From assembly GCA_043806395.1 (NCBI GenBank), contig JAZDHC010000216.1:1-5239 (forward strand): a stretch of DNA of 5,239 nucleotides, given 5' to 3'. The DNA comes from CG2-30-40-21 sp043806395 (GTDB lineage: Bacteria; UBA9089; CG2-30-40-21). This document shows positions 1-5,100 of this stretch, piece after piece. Each line of letters opens with the position of its first letter. Position 1 is the stretch's first letter. The notes under the pieces were generated by a model, which saw nothing but the letters and a program-made list of their open reading frames with translations, ran no database searches and had not been told where the DNA came from. Position numbers and translations under genes: made by a program.

Positions 1-127
1 ACTTTCATCGTTTTTCATATGATTCCTTTCGGGCAAGGGGACATCATCTACAGAATACAACCCCCTAACCCCCTTTTCTAAGGGGGAATATTGCACTCTC
101 AACTAACCGCAAGCTTTCAAACAAAGG
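1..127. repeat. Left copy of the 127-bp direct terminal repeat
   Basis: This stretch is identical, base for base as far as I can read, to the last 127 bases of the window. It begins ACTTTCATCG and ends AAACAAAGG. A perfect 127-base overlap at both ends is what de Bruijn assemblers leave when a contig starts and ends on the same 127-mer. It is therefore probably one shared repeat unit or k-mer rather than two biological copies on one molecule. It contains no convincing gene. It holds a C-rich hairpin at 61-86 and the inner part of a terminal-inverted-repeat element. Confidence 0.95.
61..86. repeat. C-rich hairpin inside the terminal repeat
   Basis: CCCCCTAA at 61-68 is followed by CCCCCTT (69-75), a four-base loop TTCT (76-79) and AAGGGGG (80-86), giving a perfect 7-bp stem. 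The upstream CCCCC (61-65) could pair with the same G-run as an alternative. The stem is followed by AATATT rather than a T-run, so it does not look like an intrinsic terminator. CCCCCTAACCCCCTT...AAGGGGG motifs are a familiar dispersed palindrome in environmental bacterial genomes (recollection, not searched). The same hairpin recurs at 5173-5198 in the right repeat copy. Confidence 0.7.
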
Positions 128-140
128 TGAACCGTCCCCA

Positions 141-194
141 AAGGATGTTATTCGAAAATTAAAGAAAGCAGGATTTTATTTTGATAGACAATAA
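141..194 (+). pseudogene. hicA: HicA-type toxin fragment (mRNA interferase), N-terminal part only
   Basis: Reading from AAG at 141 gives KDVIRKLKKAGFYFDRQ and then TAA at 192-194. This is the recognisable first part of the HicA/YcfA-like fold (the 'GkdVIrkLkKaGFxfdRqkGSHhi' region). Only about 17 codons survive. The start codon and first residues are missing because the inverted-repeat element ends at 138-140 directly in front. The chain stops just before the place where the family carries its catalytic Lys-Gly-Ser-His stretch, so no active toxin can be made. No HicB partner is visible. At its 3' side it runs into the start of another toxin gene on the opposite strand, with bases 189-191 (CAA) compatible with both. 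The identification rests on a short but characteristic motif. Confidence 0.65.
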
Positions 195-207
195 AAAGTT
201 TTTTCAT
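189..207 (-). pseudogene. First codons of a lost toxin gene, probably PIN-domain vapC
   Basis: On the minus strand an ATG at 207-205 overlaps the antitoxin stop TGA (206-204) as ATGA, the usual four-base coupling of antitoxin and toxin genes. It reads Met-Lys-Lys-Leu-Phe-Ile, a normal opening for a VapC/PIN toxin, where Asp-Thr would be expected next. Instead the frame continues with Val-Tyr-Gln, which is simply the antisense of the hicA fragment, and soon stops. I infer that only the first six codons remain and that the breakpoint lies at about 189-192. The hicA-like sequence ends at exactly the same place. The call depends on the antitoxin type and the ATGA overlap; six residues alone would prove nothing. 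Confidence 0.4.
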
Positions 208-434
208 AATTGTACACCATAAAGATATTGATCATGATTTATAGAGCCATCAATAATATCACTACTACCTGAGGCACCTATTTTGAAGAACGGATCGTTT
301 AAGTATTTTTTTCTATTTTCAATGTATTCTTGAATGGCTGTGAAAATCTCTTTTTCAAGTGATTGATTTTGTTGTTTTGCTATTTCATTAAACTGATTAT
401 AAACTTTATCATCTATGGCTATGGTCATAGTCAT
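204..434 (-). CDS. Orphan ribbon-helix-helix (CopG/VapB-like) antitoxin
   Basis: This 76-residue protein starts with a short strand (TMTIAIDDKVY, residues 2-12). Two helices follow (about 10-23 and 26-42, ending QEYIEN), the layout of a DNA-binding ribbon-helix-helix domain. The C-terminal tail, DPFFKIGASGSSDI then INHDQYLYG, matches the toxin-binding tail seen in CopG-type antitoxins paired with PIN-domain VapC toxins ('DPlFkI...HDeYLYG'). Such antitoxins neutralise the toxin and repress their own operon. The start at 434 is supported by a strong GGAGGT site (449-444) 9 bases upstream and a consensus promoter further upstream. The second ATG at 428 is less well placed. The gene is complete, but the toxin that should follow through the ATGA overlap is cut off after about six codons, so it is an orphan. 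Family confidence is good; the exact partner type is inferred. Confidence 0.82.
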   Translation of the reverse strand: MTMTIAIDDKVYNQFNEIAKQQNQSLEKEIFTAIQEYIENRKKYLNDPFFKIGASGSSDIIDGSINHDQYLYGVQL

Positions 435-466
435 TTGTGAGACACCTCCAGATTAAATTATCTTTT

Positions 467-495
467 AGTATAGCATGGATGAGTTTTTGTGTCAA
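467..495 (-). promoter_or_regulatory. Consensus sigma-70 promoter for the antitoxin gene
   Basis: On the minus strand TTGACA (495-490) is followed, after exactly 17 bases, by TATACT (472-467). This is a perfect -35 and a five-of-six -10 at ideal spacing. Transcription would start near 460, leaving a leader of about 25 bases that contains the GGAGGT ribosome binding site at 449-444. Toxin-antitoxin operons commonly have strong promoters held down by the antitoxin itself. I see no clear operator palindrome over the -10. Confidence 0.8.
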
Positions 496-515
496 TATAA
501 ATTTGGTTTTGAGAT

Positions 516-614
516 AGATGTGTAAGATACTAATGATTGGGAATGATTTTAATGATGAAGATGATTGAATTCCATCAATCCAAATCTATTAAATCATTAG
601 TTCCTTACACATCT
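516..614. repeat. 99-bp imperfect palindrome upstream of the propeller gene
   Basis: The left arm 516-538 (AGATGTGTAAG, AT, ACTAATGATT) pairs with the right arm 592-614 in 21 of 23 positions; the two mismatches are adjacent, at 527-528. The 53-base interior has further partial symmetry around GAATTC near 567-572. The right arm ends two bases before the AAAGGAG ribosome binding site at 617-623. If transcribed, the hairpin would sit immediately in front of that site in the leader of the secreted propeller gene. It may be a small palindromic mobile repeat, a leader structure or a binding site; the sequence does not decide between them. It also forms the gap between the divergent antitoxin and propeller genes. 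Confidence 0.8.
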
Positions 615-630
615 TAAAGGAGAACGAAAA

Positions 631-885
631 TTGAAAAAGTATCTATTGTTATTAATCTTAGGAATCATATCAGGAATATTTCTGACCGGATTCACCGCTA
701 CATCTTTTGCAGGGACAGGTTGTGGACCGTCAAATCCTAAAAGCGGTGGTCCAGGTACAGGCGGTAATGCTGGTGGGGATATAGTTGATAGACCTGATGA
801 TACGGTTGATGTTGCTACCTATCGGGATATTAAGTTGCATCCTACCGGTTATGCACCCATAGCTGTATTACAAAATGGCTATTAA
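631..885 (+). CDS. N-terminal piece of the broken propeller protein: signal peptide and linker
   Basis: This 84-codon piece starts at TTG (631), chosen because AAAGGAGA (617-624) lies about 6 bases upstream and because the sequence opens directly with a signal peptide. Lys-Lys at 2-3 is followed by a hydrophobic core (LLLLILGIISGIFLTGF) and a likely cut after Ser-Phe-Ala at about residue 27. A Gly/Pro/Ser-rich stretch (about 28-49) with one Cys follows. The Cys is not in a lipobox, so I do not call a lipoprotein. An acidic segment comes next and the piece ends NGY-stop. If translated on its own it would release a small exported peptide of no evident function. It is best read as the start of the larger gene. 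Confidence 0.7.
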   Translation: MKKYLLLLILGIISGIFLTGFTATSFAGTGCGPSNPKSGGPGTGGNAGGDIVDRPDDTVDVATYRDIKLHPTGYAPIAVLQNGY

Positions 886-915
886 TGGAATACATTTACA
901 GAACAGGATGGATTA

Positions 916-2016
916 GTGAATAATAAAACAATAGCGGTCAATCTTGATAATCAGGTAGTATGGGCAGGTGGAAGTGATGGGGTTAGTAAATATGAACCCT
1001 CAAATCAATGGCAGGTTTACAAGATAAGTGATGGGCTTCCGGATGAGGAAATAACATCCATAGATATAGATAATGAACTGATATGGCTTGGTACGGTCAA
1101 GGGTGGCTTGAGTAAAGGCAATAAGACAACTGGGGCATTTGAAAACTTTACTACTGCCTCTGGTCTTTCAAGTAATCATATTAATGCTGCGGCAGCAGAT
1201 ACTGCTTATGTCTGGTTAATAACATCTGATGGGATAAGTAGATATGAGAAGATTAGCGGCGGGATTGAAAATTTCAGATATGATGTGGAACTATTACCTT
1301 ATGGCGGTCGGGGGTTAGCTTTACATTCCCTGATTATTGATGTAGATTGTATCTGGTTTGCTGGATATGGCGGGCTAATCAGATTTGATAAGGCAAATTC
1401 TGAGTTTAGACGGATGGAATTGTCTGATAATCATATTAATGCCATTGCTAAGGATGATCAGTATGTCTACCTTGGAACACAACAAGGTGTAACTAAATAC
1501 AATAAAATTACCCGAATATTTACTGAAATATCGCAACTGCATAATGTAATTGTTTATTCAATTGATATTGATAACGATATTAGCTGGTTTGGGACAGAGC
1601 AGGGGTTATATCGATATGATACAGATGTTGTCAGAAGATTTACGACAAAGGATTCTGGTCTGCTAAGGGATGATGTCCGGGTAGTTGCGGCTAAAGGCGG
1701 CTTTGTCTGGTGTGCCACATATAATGGTGTCTGCCGATATGATGTGGTAAATGACACATGGCAGTCTTATACAATCAAGAATGGTCTGCCATCCAATCTT
1801 ATTCGTGATATAGCGATTGATTCTCAATACGCTTACTTTGCCACTGACCATGGTATGGCAAGGATTCAAACAAGCGGGAGGTTGCTGTATCAAGAGAGCA
1901 AGGGTATAGATATTACTATACCAAACACGACTCTGACAACTAATGGTGACGAAGACAGTTTCTGCTCCAATAACGCACCTTTCCTACTTCATTCTGATGG
2001 AAATTACAGAGTTTGA
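916..2016 (+). CDS. Propeller piece: Reg_prop-type beta-propeller repeats
   Basis: About eight repeats of roughly 40 residues follow the 'W..y...dGL....i..i..d...vW.gt..GvsrYd' pattern of two-component-regulator-type propeller blades. Typical pairs are ISDGLPDEEITSIDID with IWLGT (residues 37-60), ASGLSSNHINA with VWLITSDGISRY (81-110), VYLGTQQGVTKY (184-195), SWFGTEQGLYRY (223-234), VWCATYNGVCRY (264-275) and KNGLPSNLIRDIAID with YFATDHGMARI (288-317). The conserved Gly-Leu turns and aromatic-Gly-Thr strands are plain. The apparent GTG start at 916 lies inside the first blade, and the frame is open back to 886, right after the TAA. It is therefore probably not a true start, and I see no good ribosome binding site. 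The last 40 residues leave the repeat pattern and end where the frame is lost. No kinase or DNA-binding domain follows, so it is not a hybrid sensor. Confidence 0.8.
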   Translation: MNNKTIAVNLDNQVVWAGGSDGVSKYEPSNQWQVYKISDGLPDEEITSIDIDNELIWLGTVKGGLSKGNKTTGAFENFTTASGLSSNHINAAAADTAYVWLITSDGISRYEKISGGIENFRYDVELLPYGGRGLALHSLIIDVDCIWFAGYGGLIRFDKANSEFRRMELSDNHINAIAKDDQYVYLGTQQGVTKYNKITRIFTEISQLHNVIVYSIDIDNDISWFGTEQGLYRYDTDVVRRFTTKDSGLLRDDVRVVAAKGGFVWCATYNGVCRYDVVNDTWQSYTIKNGLPSNLIRDIAIDSQYAYFATDHGMARIQTSGRLLYQESKGIDITIPNTTLTTNGDEDSFCSNNAPFLLHSDGNYRV

Positions 2017-2290
2017 ATCTGATCTGGATAATGTGATCGTATATCCGAATCCATATTTGTCAAGTAAGCATGGTTGTAGTATTTTCTTTGATCGATTAAC
2101 CGAAAATTCTACCATCAGAATTTTCAACATTGCCGGTGAATTAGTGAGAGAGATAGATGTGCAAGGTTCACCACAAAGCTGGGATACTTGCAATGAATCA
2201 AATGAAAAAGTTGCCTCAGGCATCTATATTTACCTCATCAAAGACTCTGGTGGGAATAAAAAGGTTGGTAAATTGGGGATACTGCGGTAG
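1943..2290 (+). CDS. C-terminal piece: FlgD-like / sorting-type Ig domain
   Basis: This frame covers 115 codons from an ATG at 1943, but homology-like sequence begins only near 2015 (ESDLDNVIVYPNPY). The order VYPNPY, then F-x-x-L-T, TIRIFNIAGELVREI, SWD, N-x-x-x-x-VASGIYIYLIK and GKLGILR is the signature of the C-terminal Ig-like domain related to FlgD and to type IX secretion C-terminal signals. In such proteins it lies at the very end and anchors or sorts the exported protein. Residues before it overlap the end of the propeller frame and look random. The ATG is therefore unlikely to be used; this is the detached tail of the propeller gene. Whether the organism has type IX secretion cannot be judged here. 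Confidence 0.72.
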   Translation: MVTKTVSAPITHLSYFILMEITEFESDLDNVIVYPNPYLSSKHGCSIFFDRLTENSTIRIFNIAGELVREIDVQGSPQSWDTCNESNEKVASGIYIYLIKDSGGNKKVGKLGILR

Positions 2291-2359
2291 ACTATTTCCC
2301 TTCTACAGTTTATCTCCATAAATAGTTATCAATCTTGCAGCGACCAAACAGGAGAGCTT

Positions 2360-3217
2360 ATGATTTTGAATAAACTAATGTCGTTCGTAGAATTAGTAAA
2401 ATTTGAACATACCATCTTTGCTCTTCCCTTTGCCTATCTTGGGGCTATTTTAGCTTGCGAAGGGATTCCTTCGCTTTATTACTGGATATGGATTACCTTG
2501 GCTATGGTTGGTGCCAGAACAGCAGGCATGGCACTGAACAGATTGATAGACAGATATATAGATGCAAAGAATCCAAGAACACAGAATCGGGCATTGCCAA
2601 AGGGGCTGATTCCTCTCTGGCAGGCATGGTTATTGGTGTGTGGTTCATTTATTTTACTTTTATTCTCAGCCTATAAACTTAATCTATTATGCCTTATCCT
2701 TTCCCCATTTGCAGTGGCTCTGCTGGTTATTTATTCCTGGCTGAAACGGTGGACATGGTTGTCACATCTTGGGTTAGGTCTTGTTTTAGCCTGTGCCCCG
2801 ATTGGCGGGTGGATGGCTATACAAGAGAGATTGGATATTGTCCCTCTGCTTCTTGGGCTTGGTGTATTATTTTGGGTTGCTGGTTTTGACATCATTTATG
2901 GCACACAGGATGTGGATTTTGACAGGCAGGCAGGGCTTTATTCTATTCCTCAATCCTTTGGCATAACTAATGCCTTGCTTATCTCAAGGTTTTTTCATAT
3001 CTTTACTGTTGTTGCTTTATTAATGATAGGGGTATTAGATAATCTGGGGTTATATTACTGGTTTGGTGTAATAACCACAACCATTTTGCTGATTTACGAA
3101 CACAGGCTTGTTTCCCCAACAGACCTTTCCCGGGTCAATCAGGCATTTTTTACCATAAATGGCTGGATAAGTGTGGGGTTGTTTGGGTTTACTGTTGCGG
3201 ATGTTGTTTTGTGGTGA
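2360..3217 (+). CDS. ubiA: UbiA-family polyprenyltransferase, probably quinone biosynthesis (MqnP type)
   Basis: This 285-residue integral membrane enzyme is of normal UbiA length. It carries both Mg-diphosphate-binding aspartate motifs: N60-R-L-I-D64-R-Y-I-D68, followed by KNPRTQNRALPKG, and D177-I-I-Y180 through D184 to D188 (YGTQDVDFD), followed by GLYSIP. About eight or nine hydrophobic helices are visible, for example near 18-33, 41-57, 86-106, 108-126, 133-151, 160-178, 205-225, 228-247 and 266-284. Family members transfer a polyprenyl chain to an aromatic acid in the cytoplasmic membrane. The 'NPRT..R.LP.G' and 'QD.dFDr..GLySIP' wording is that of the subgroup often labelled 4-hydroxybenzoate polyprenyltransferase and assigned to MqnP of the futalosine menaquinone route. 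No mqn genes are in the window to confirm this. The ATG is preceded by AGGAGA (2350-2355) at a 4-base spacing. All key residues are present. Confidence 0.9.
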   Translation: MILNKLMSFVELVKFEHTIFALPFAYLGAILACEGIPSLYYWIWITLAMVGARTAGMALNRLIDRYIDAKNPRTQNRALPKGLIPLWQAWLLVCGSFILLLFSAYKLNLLCLILSPFAVALLVIYSWLKRWTWLSHLGLGLVLACAPIGGWMAIQERLDIVPLLLGLGVLFWVAGFDIIYGTQDVDFDRQAGLYSIPQSFGITNALLISRFFHIFTVVALLMIGVLDNLGLYYWFGVITTTILLIYEHRLVSPTDLSRVNQAFFTINGWISVGLFGFTVADVVLW

Positions 3218-3231
3218 GGATTCAGGTAGAT

Positions 3232-3329
3232 AGGCTGTAGGTGTTTAGACTGTAGGGTAAAGAAACAGAAATACGGGATTATTGATGCAGTTTATCTGCA
3301 AAACTAACAGCCTATAGCCTAAACACCTA
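3232..3329. repeat. 98-bp inverted-repeat element between the prenyltransferase and oxidoreductase genes
   Basis: TAGGTGTTTAGACTGTAGG (3238-3256) pairs with CCTATAGCCTAAACACCTA (3311-3329) in 17 of 19 positions, one of the two differences being a G-U wobble in RNA. AGGCTGT (3232-3238) can alternatively pair with ACAGCCT (3307-3313). The left arm is itself a near-repeat (AGGCTGTAGG and AGACTGTAGG). A small inner hairpin TGCAG (3286-3290), TTTAT, CTGCA (3296-3300) sits near the centre. There is no T-run after it, so it is not a classical terminator. It looks like a dispersed palindromic repeat of the 'taggctgtaggtgtttag' kind. It fills most of the 136-bp intergenic gap and could shape processing of a shared transcript. 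Confidence 0.75.
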
Positions 3330-3353
3330 AGTAATTATATGGAGGGATGATAA

Positions 3354-4340
3354 ATGGCTGGAGTAATTAGAGTTGCGGTTCTTGGTGCTGGTGGATTGGG
3401 GAAATCATGTGCAAAGATTATGGCAAAGAAGAAACAAATGAGATTAGTGGCAATATGTGATAAGGAGGGGTATGCTTATTTGCCGGATGGACTTGATGCA
3501 GATGCTATTAGCCGGGTAAAGATTGGTGGAACGGTTGGTGACTTGGAATGTGGGAAGCGGGTAACAGACTCTATTGGTGAAATAGTAGGGATTCTTGAGG
3601 AAATTGATGGCATATTTATTGCCCTTCCAAATCTTCCAAATGATTTTATGTTTAATGTGGTTAAGAGGTTTATTTCAGCTGGTTATAAAGGTTGCTTTAC
3701 TGATGCCTTGAAACGAACGACTGCTATGGAGATGATGCTTGGACTGTATGGAGAATTAAAACAGGTGAAGAGTACATATATTACTGGTTGCGGTGCTACC
3801 CCTGGTCTGCTTACGGCAGCAGCAGTGATTGCGGCTCAATCGTTTATTGAGATAGAAAATGTCAATATCTGGTGGGGGGTTGGCATTACTAATTGGGAGG
3901 AATATAAGGCAACTATCCGTGAGGATATTGCTCATTTACCGGGATATACAGTGGATACGGCTTTGGCTATGAGTGATAAGCAAGTGGAAGAGTTTCTTGA
4001 CAAGACAAATGGAGTACTTGAGTTACGGGAAATGGAACATGCAGATGATATGCTTTTGGAGAGAATAGGAGTGGTTGATTCAAGGGATAAGGTTACGGTT
4101 GGTGGAATAATGGATACCAGAAATGCAAAAAAACCTGTTTCAACAACCATGACACTTACAGGGATAACATTTGATGGTAAACGATCATCGCACAGGTTTA
4201 TATTAGGGGACGAAACAGGCATGGCTGCAAATGTTATTGGTCCGGCACTTGGATACCTTAAACGGGCATTATGGCTGAATCAGCATGAAATATATGGCAT
4301 TTATGGTTCAACAGAATTTATGCCGTGTGTGGTAAGTTGA
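3354..4340 (+). CDS. Saccharopine-dehydrogenase-like NAD(P)-dependent oxidoreductase, function unknown
   Basis: This protein has 328 residues. The N-terminus is a Rossmann fold: VAVLGAGGLG with G11-x-G-G14-x-G16, and acidic D36 at the end of the second strand (AICDKEGY), suggesting NAD(H) preference. Further blocks are LPNLPNDF (91-98), DALKRTTA (117-124), TGCGATPGLLTAAA (144-157), NWEEYKATIREDIAHLPGY (180-198), LDKTNG (215-220), MEHADD (227-232), VTVGGIMDTRNAKKP (247-261) and LGDETGMAANVIGPALGYLK (284-303). I recognise these blocks from a family annotated 'saccharopine dehydrogenase-like oxidoreductase', highly conserved in cyanobacteria and found in scattered other bacteria. Its substrate is unknown to me. 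It is not a normal lysine-pathway enzyme, and calling it one would mislead. The start is fixed by GGAGGG (3341-3346) 7 bases upstream. Its stop TGA (4338-4340) shares a base with the kdsB ATG, so the two are probably translated together. Confidence 0.85.
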   Translation: MAGVIRVAVLGAGGLGKSCAKIMAKKKQMRLVAICDKEGYAYLPDGLDADAISRVKIGGTVGDLECGKRVTDSIGEIVGILEEIDGIFIALPNLPNDFMFNVVKRFISAGYKGCFTDALKRTTAMEMMLGLYGELKQVKSTYITGCGATPGLLTAAAVIAAQSFIEIENVNIWWGVGITNWEEYKATIREDIAHLPGYTVDTALAMSDKQVEEFLDKTNGVLELREMEHADDMLLERIGVVDSRDKVTVGGIMDTRNAKKPVSTTMTLTGITFDGKRSSHRFILGDETGMAANVIGPALGYLKRALWLNQHEIYGIYGSTEFMPCVVS

Positions 4341-5089
4341 TGGATAGGGCAGTTGGTATTATCCCTGTTCGTTTTACTGCCAAAAGATTTCCGGGCAAGC
4401 CATTGGCTGATCTATGTGGCAAACCCATGATCCAATGGGTCTATGAACAAGCGATGAAAAGCAAGCTATTGGAACAGGTTATTGTGGCTACAGATGATGA
4501 GAGGATATATCAAGTAGTCAAAGGATTTGGTGGCTATGGTTGCATGACATTTAATGACCATGCCTGTGGAACAACACGGGTAGCTGAAGTAGCTGAGGGG
4601 TTATCCGCCGAGATTATTATTAATATCCAGGGGGATGAGCCATTGATTGAGCCAGATATGATTGATCAGGTGGTTTGGGCAATGCAAAAAACACCTGAAA
4701 TATATATGGCTACCCTGAAGAAAAAGATAATCAATGAGGATGAAATAGATAACCCTCATGTGGTCAAGGTGGTAACTGATAGAGATGGGTTTGCCCTGTA
4801 TTTTTCACGGGCAGGAATACCGTATGTAGCAGTCAGAAAGAAGCAGGAGACAGATGAAACCCATCACTGGTATAAGCATATAGGTTTGTATGGGTATTGC
4901 CGGGAGTTTTTATTGCAAATTAATAGCCTCCCATATTCTTCGTTAGAAACCGTTGAATCCCTTGAACAACTGCGTGTTCTGGAGAATGGTTACAAAATAA
5001 AGGTGTTAGAGACAGAATATGATACTATTGGTGTTGATACACCTGAGGATTTGGTAAGGGTAGCAAGGGCGATGAGGGCAAATAGCTAA
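4340..5089 (+). CDS. kdsB: CMP-Kdo synthetase (3-deoxy-manno-octulosonate cytidylyltransferase)
   Basis: KdsB joins Kdo to CTP to give CMP-Kdo and diphosphate in the cytoplasm. This is the activated sugar used to build the lipopolysaccharide inner core. From the ATG at 4340 the product has 249 residues, the usual KdsB length. Visible motifs are the nucleotide-binding N-terminus GIIPVR...KRFPGKPLADLCGKPMI (6-31), VATDDERI (49-56), GTTRVAEV (77-84, usually D/E before R), INIQGDEPLI (94-103, metal-site D99), YFSRAGIPY (154-162), WYKHIGLYGY (177-186), ESLEQLRVLENGYKIKV (206-222) and GVDTPEDL (231-238, metal-site D233). A longer frame from GTG at 4325 would add five residues, but family length and the TGATG stop-start overlap with the preceding gene favour 4340. 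Transcription continues towards the repeat at 5101, and no terminator is visible in the 11 bases between. Confidence 0.95.
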   Translation: MDRAVGIIPVRFTAKRFPGKPLADLCGKPMIQWVYEQAMKSKLLEQVIVATDDERIYQVVKGFGGYGCMTFNDHACGTTRVAEVAEGLSAEIIINIQGDEPLIEPDMIDQVVWAMQKTPEIYMATLKKKIINEDEIDNPHVVKVVTDRDGFALYFSRAGIPYVAVRKKQETDETHHWYKHIGLYGYCREFLLQINSLPYSSLETVESLEQLRVLENGYKIKVLETEYDTIGVDTPEDLVRVARAMRANS

Positions 5090-5100
5090 ACATGGAACAT

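Larger units (their letters stand above)
1..140. mobile_element. Right part of a MITE-like element with a GTGAACCGTCCC end
   Basis: Bases 127-138 read GTGAACCGTCCC, the exact reverse complement of GGGACGGTTCAC at 5103-5114. Extending one side, 127-140 and 5101-5114 match as inverted repeats in 13 of 14 positions. Joining the window ends through the shared 127 bases gives a non-coding element of about 148 bp (138 bases here plus 10 at 5103-5112) with these inverted ends. Small size, no open frame, terminal inverted repeats and an internal hairpin fit a MITE or a similar non-autonomous repeat. From memory, GGGGACGGTTCACC-type ends recur in many environmental genomes, often near IS200-like or REP-associated Y1 transposases. 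No transposase is present here. The flanks (ACAT on one side, AAAGG on the other) show no obvious target-site duplication, as expected if the two ends belong to different copies. Confidence 0.6.
631..2290 (+). pseudogene. Secreted beta-propeller protein gene, split by a TAA and a +1 frameshift
   Basis: Three adjacent reading-frame pieces make one gene. The signal-peptide piece (631-885) and the propeller piece are in the same frame, separated only by TAA at 883-885. After that stop the frame stays open and reads WNTFTEQDGL, which is the start of a propeller blade that the GTG at 916 would cut in half. The C-terminal piece lies one base forward of the propeller frame. Removing one T from the TTT run at 2012-2014 reads straight through from NYRV to ESDLDNVIVYPNPY, so that run is the simplest site for the lesion. 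With both repaired, the product has about 552 residues: signal peptide, Gly-rich linker, about eight Reg_prop-type blades, and a FlgD-like/sorting-type Ig domain. Such proteins are exported or surface-attached and bind ligands or partners. Two independent lesions favour a decaying gene, although sequencing error at a T-run could explain the second. UAA has no standard recoded meaning. Confidence 0.8.

Noticed and set aside
503..531. Plus-strand promoter TTGGTT, 17 bases, GATACT for the propeller gene
   Set aside because: The spacing is ideal but the -35 matches only three of six consensus bases and the -10 four of six. Matches of this quality are expected by chance in AT-rich DNA. It also runs into the palindrome arm.
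883..885. Recoding of the internal stop (selenocysteine or pyrrolysine)
   Set aside because: The codon is TAA, whereas selenocysteine uses TGA and pyrrolysine uses TAG. No supporting stem-loop is evident downstream, so a nonsense change or error is simpler.
1554..2223. Minus-strand open frames under the propeller gene (for example 1554-1757, 1663-1893, 1984-2223)
   Set aside because: They are antisense shadows of the propeller and Ig-domain coding frames, with no ribosome binding sites and no recognisable domains.
2291..2326. Possible terminator after the Ig-domain piece (ACTATTT ... AAATAGT)
   Set aside because: The 7-bp stem is AT-rich with a 22-base loop and no T-run, too weak to call a terminator.
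2455..2889. Small alternative-frame open frames inside the prenyltransferase gene (2455-2676, 2689-2889)
   Set aside because: They overlap a complete gene with all its family motifs and show no family features of their own.
3932..4222. Minus-strand open frame of 96 codons inside the oxidoreductase gene
   Set aside because: It lies antisense to strongly conserved coding sequence, and its composition is what reverse complementing that sequence would give.
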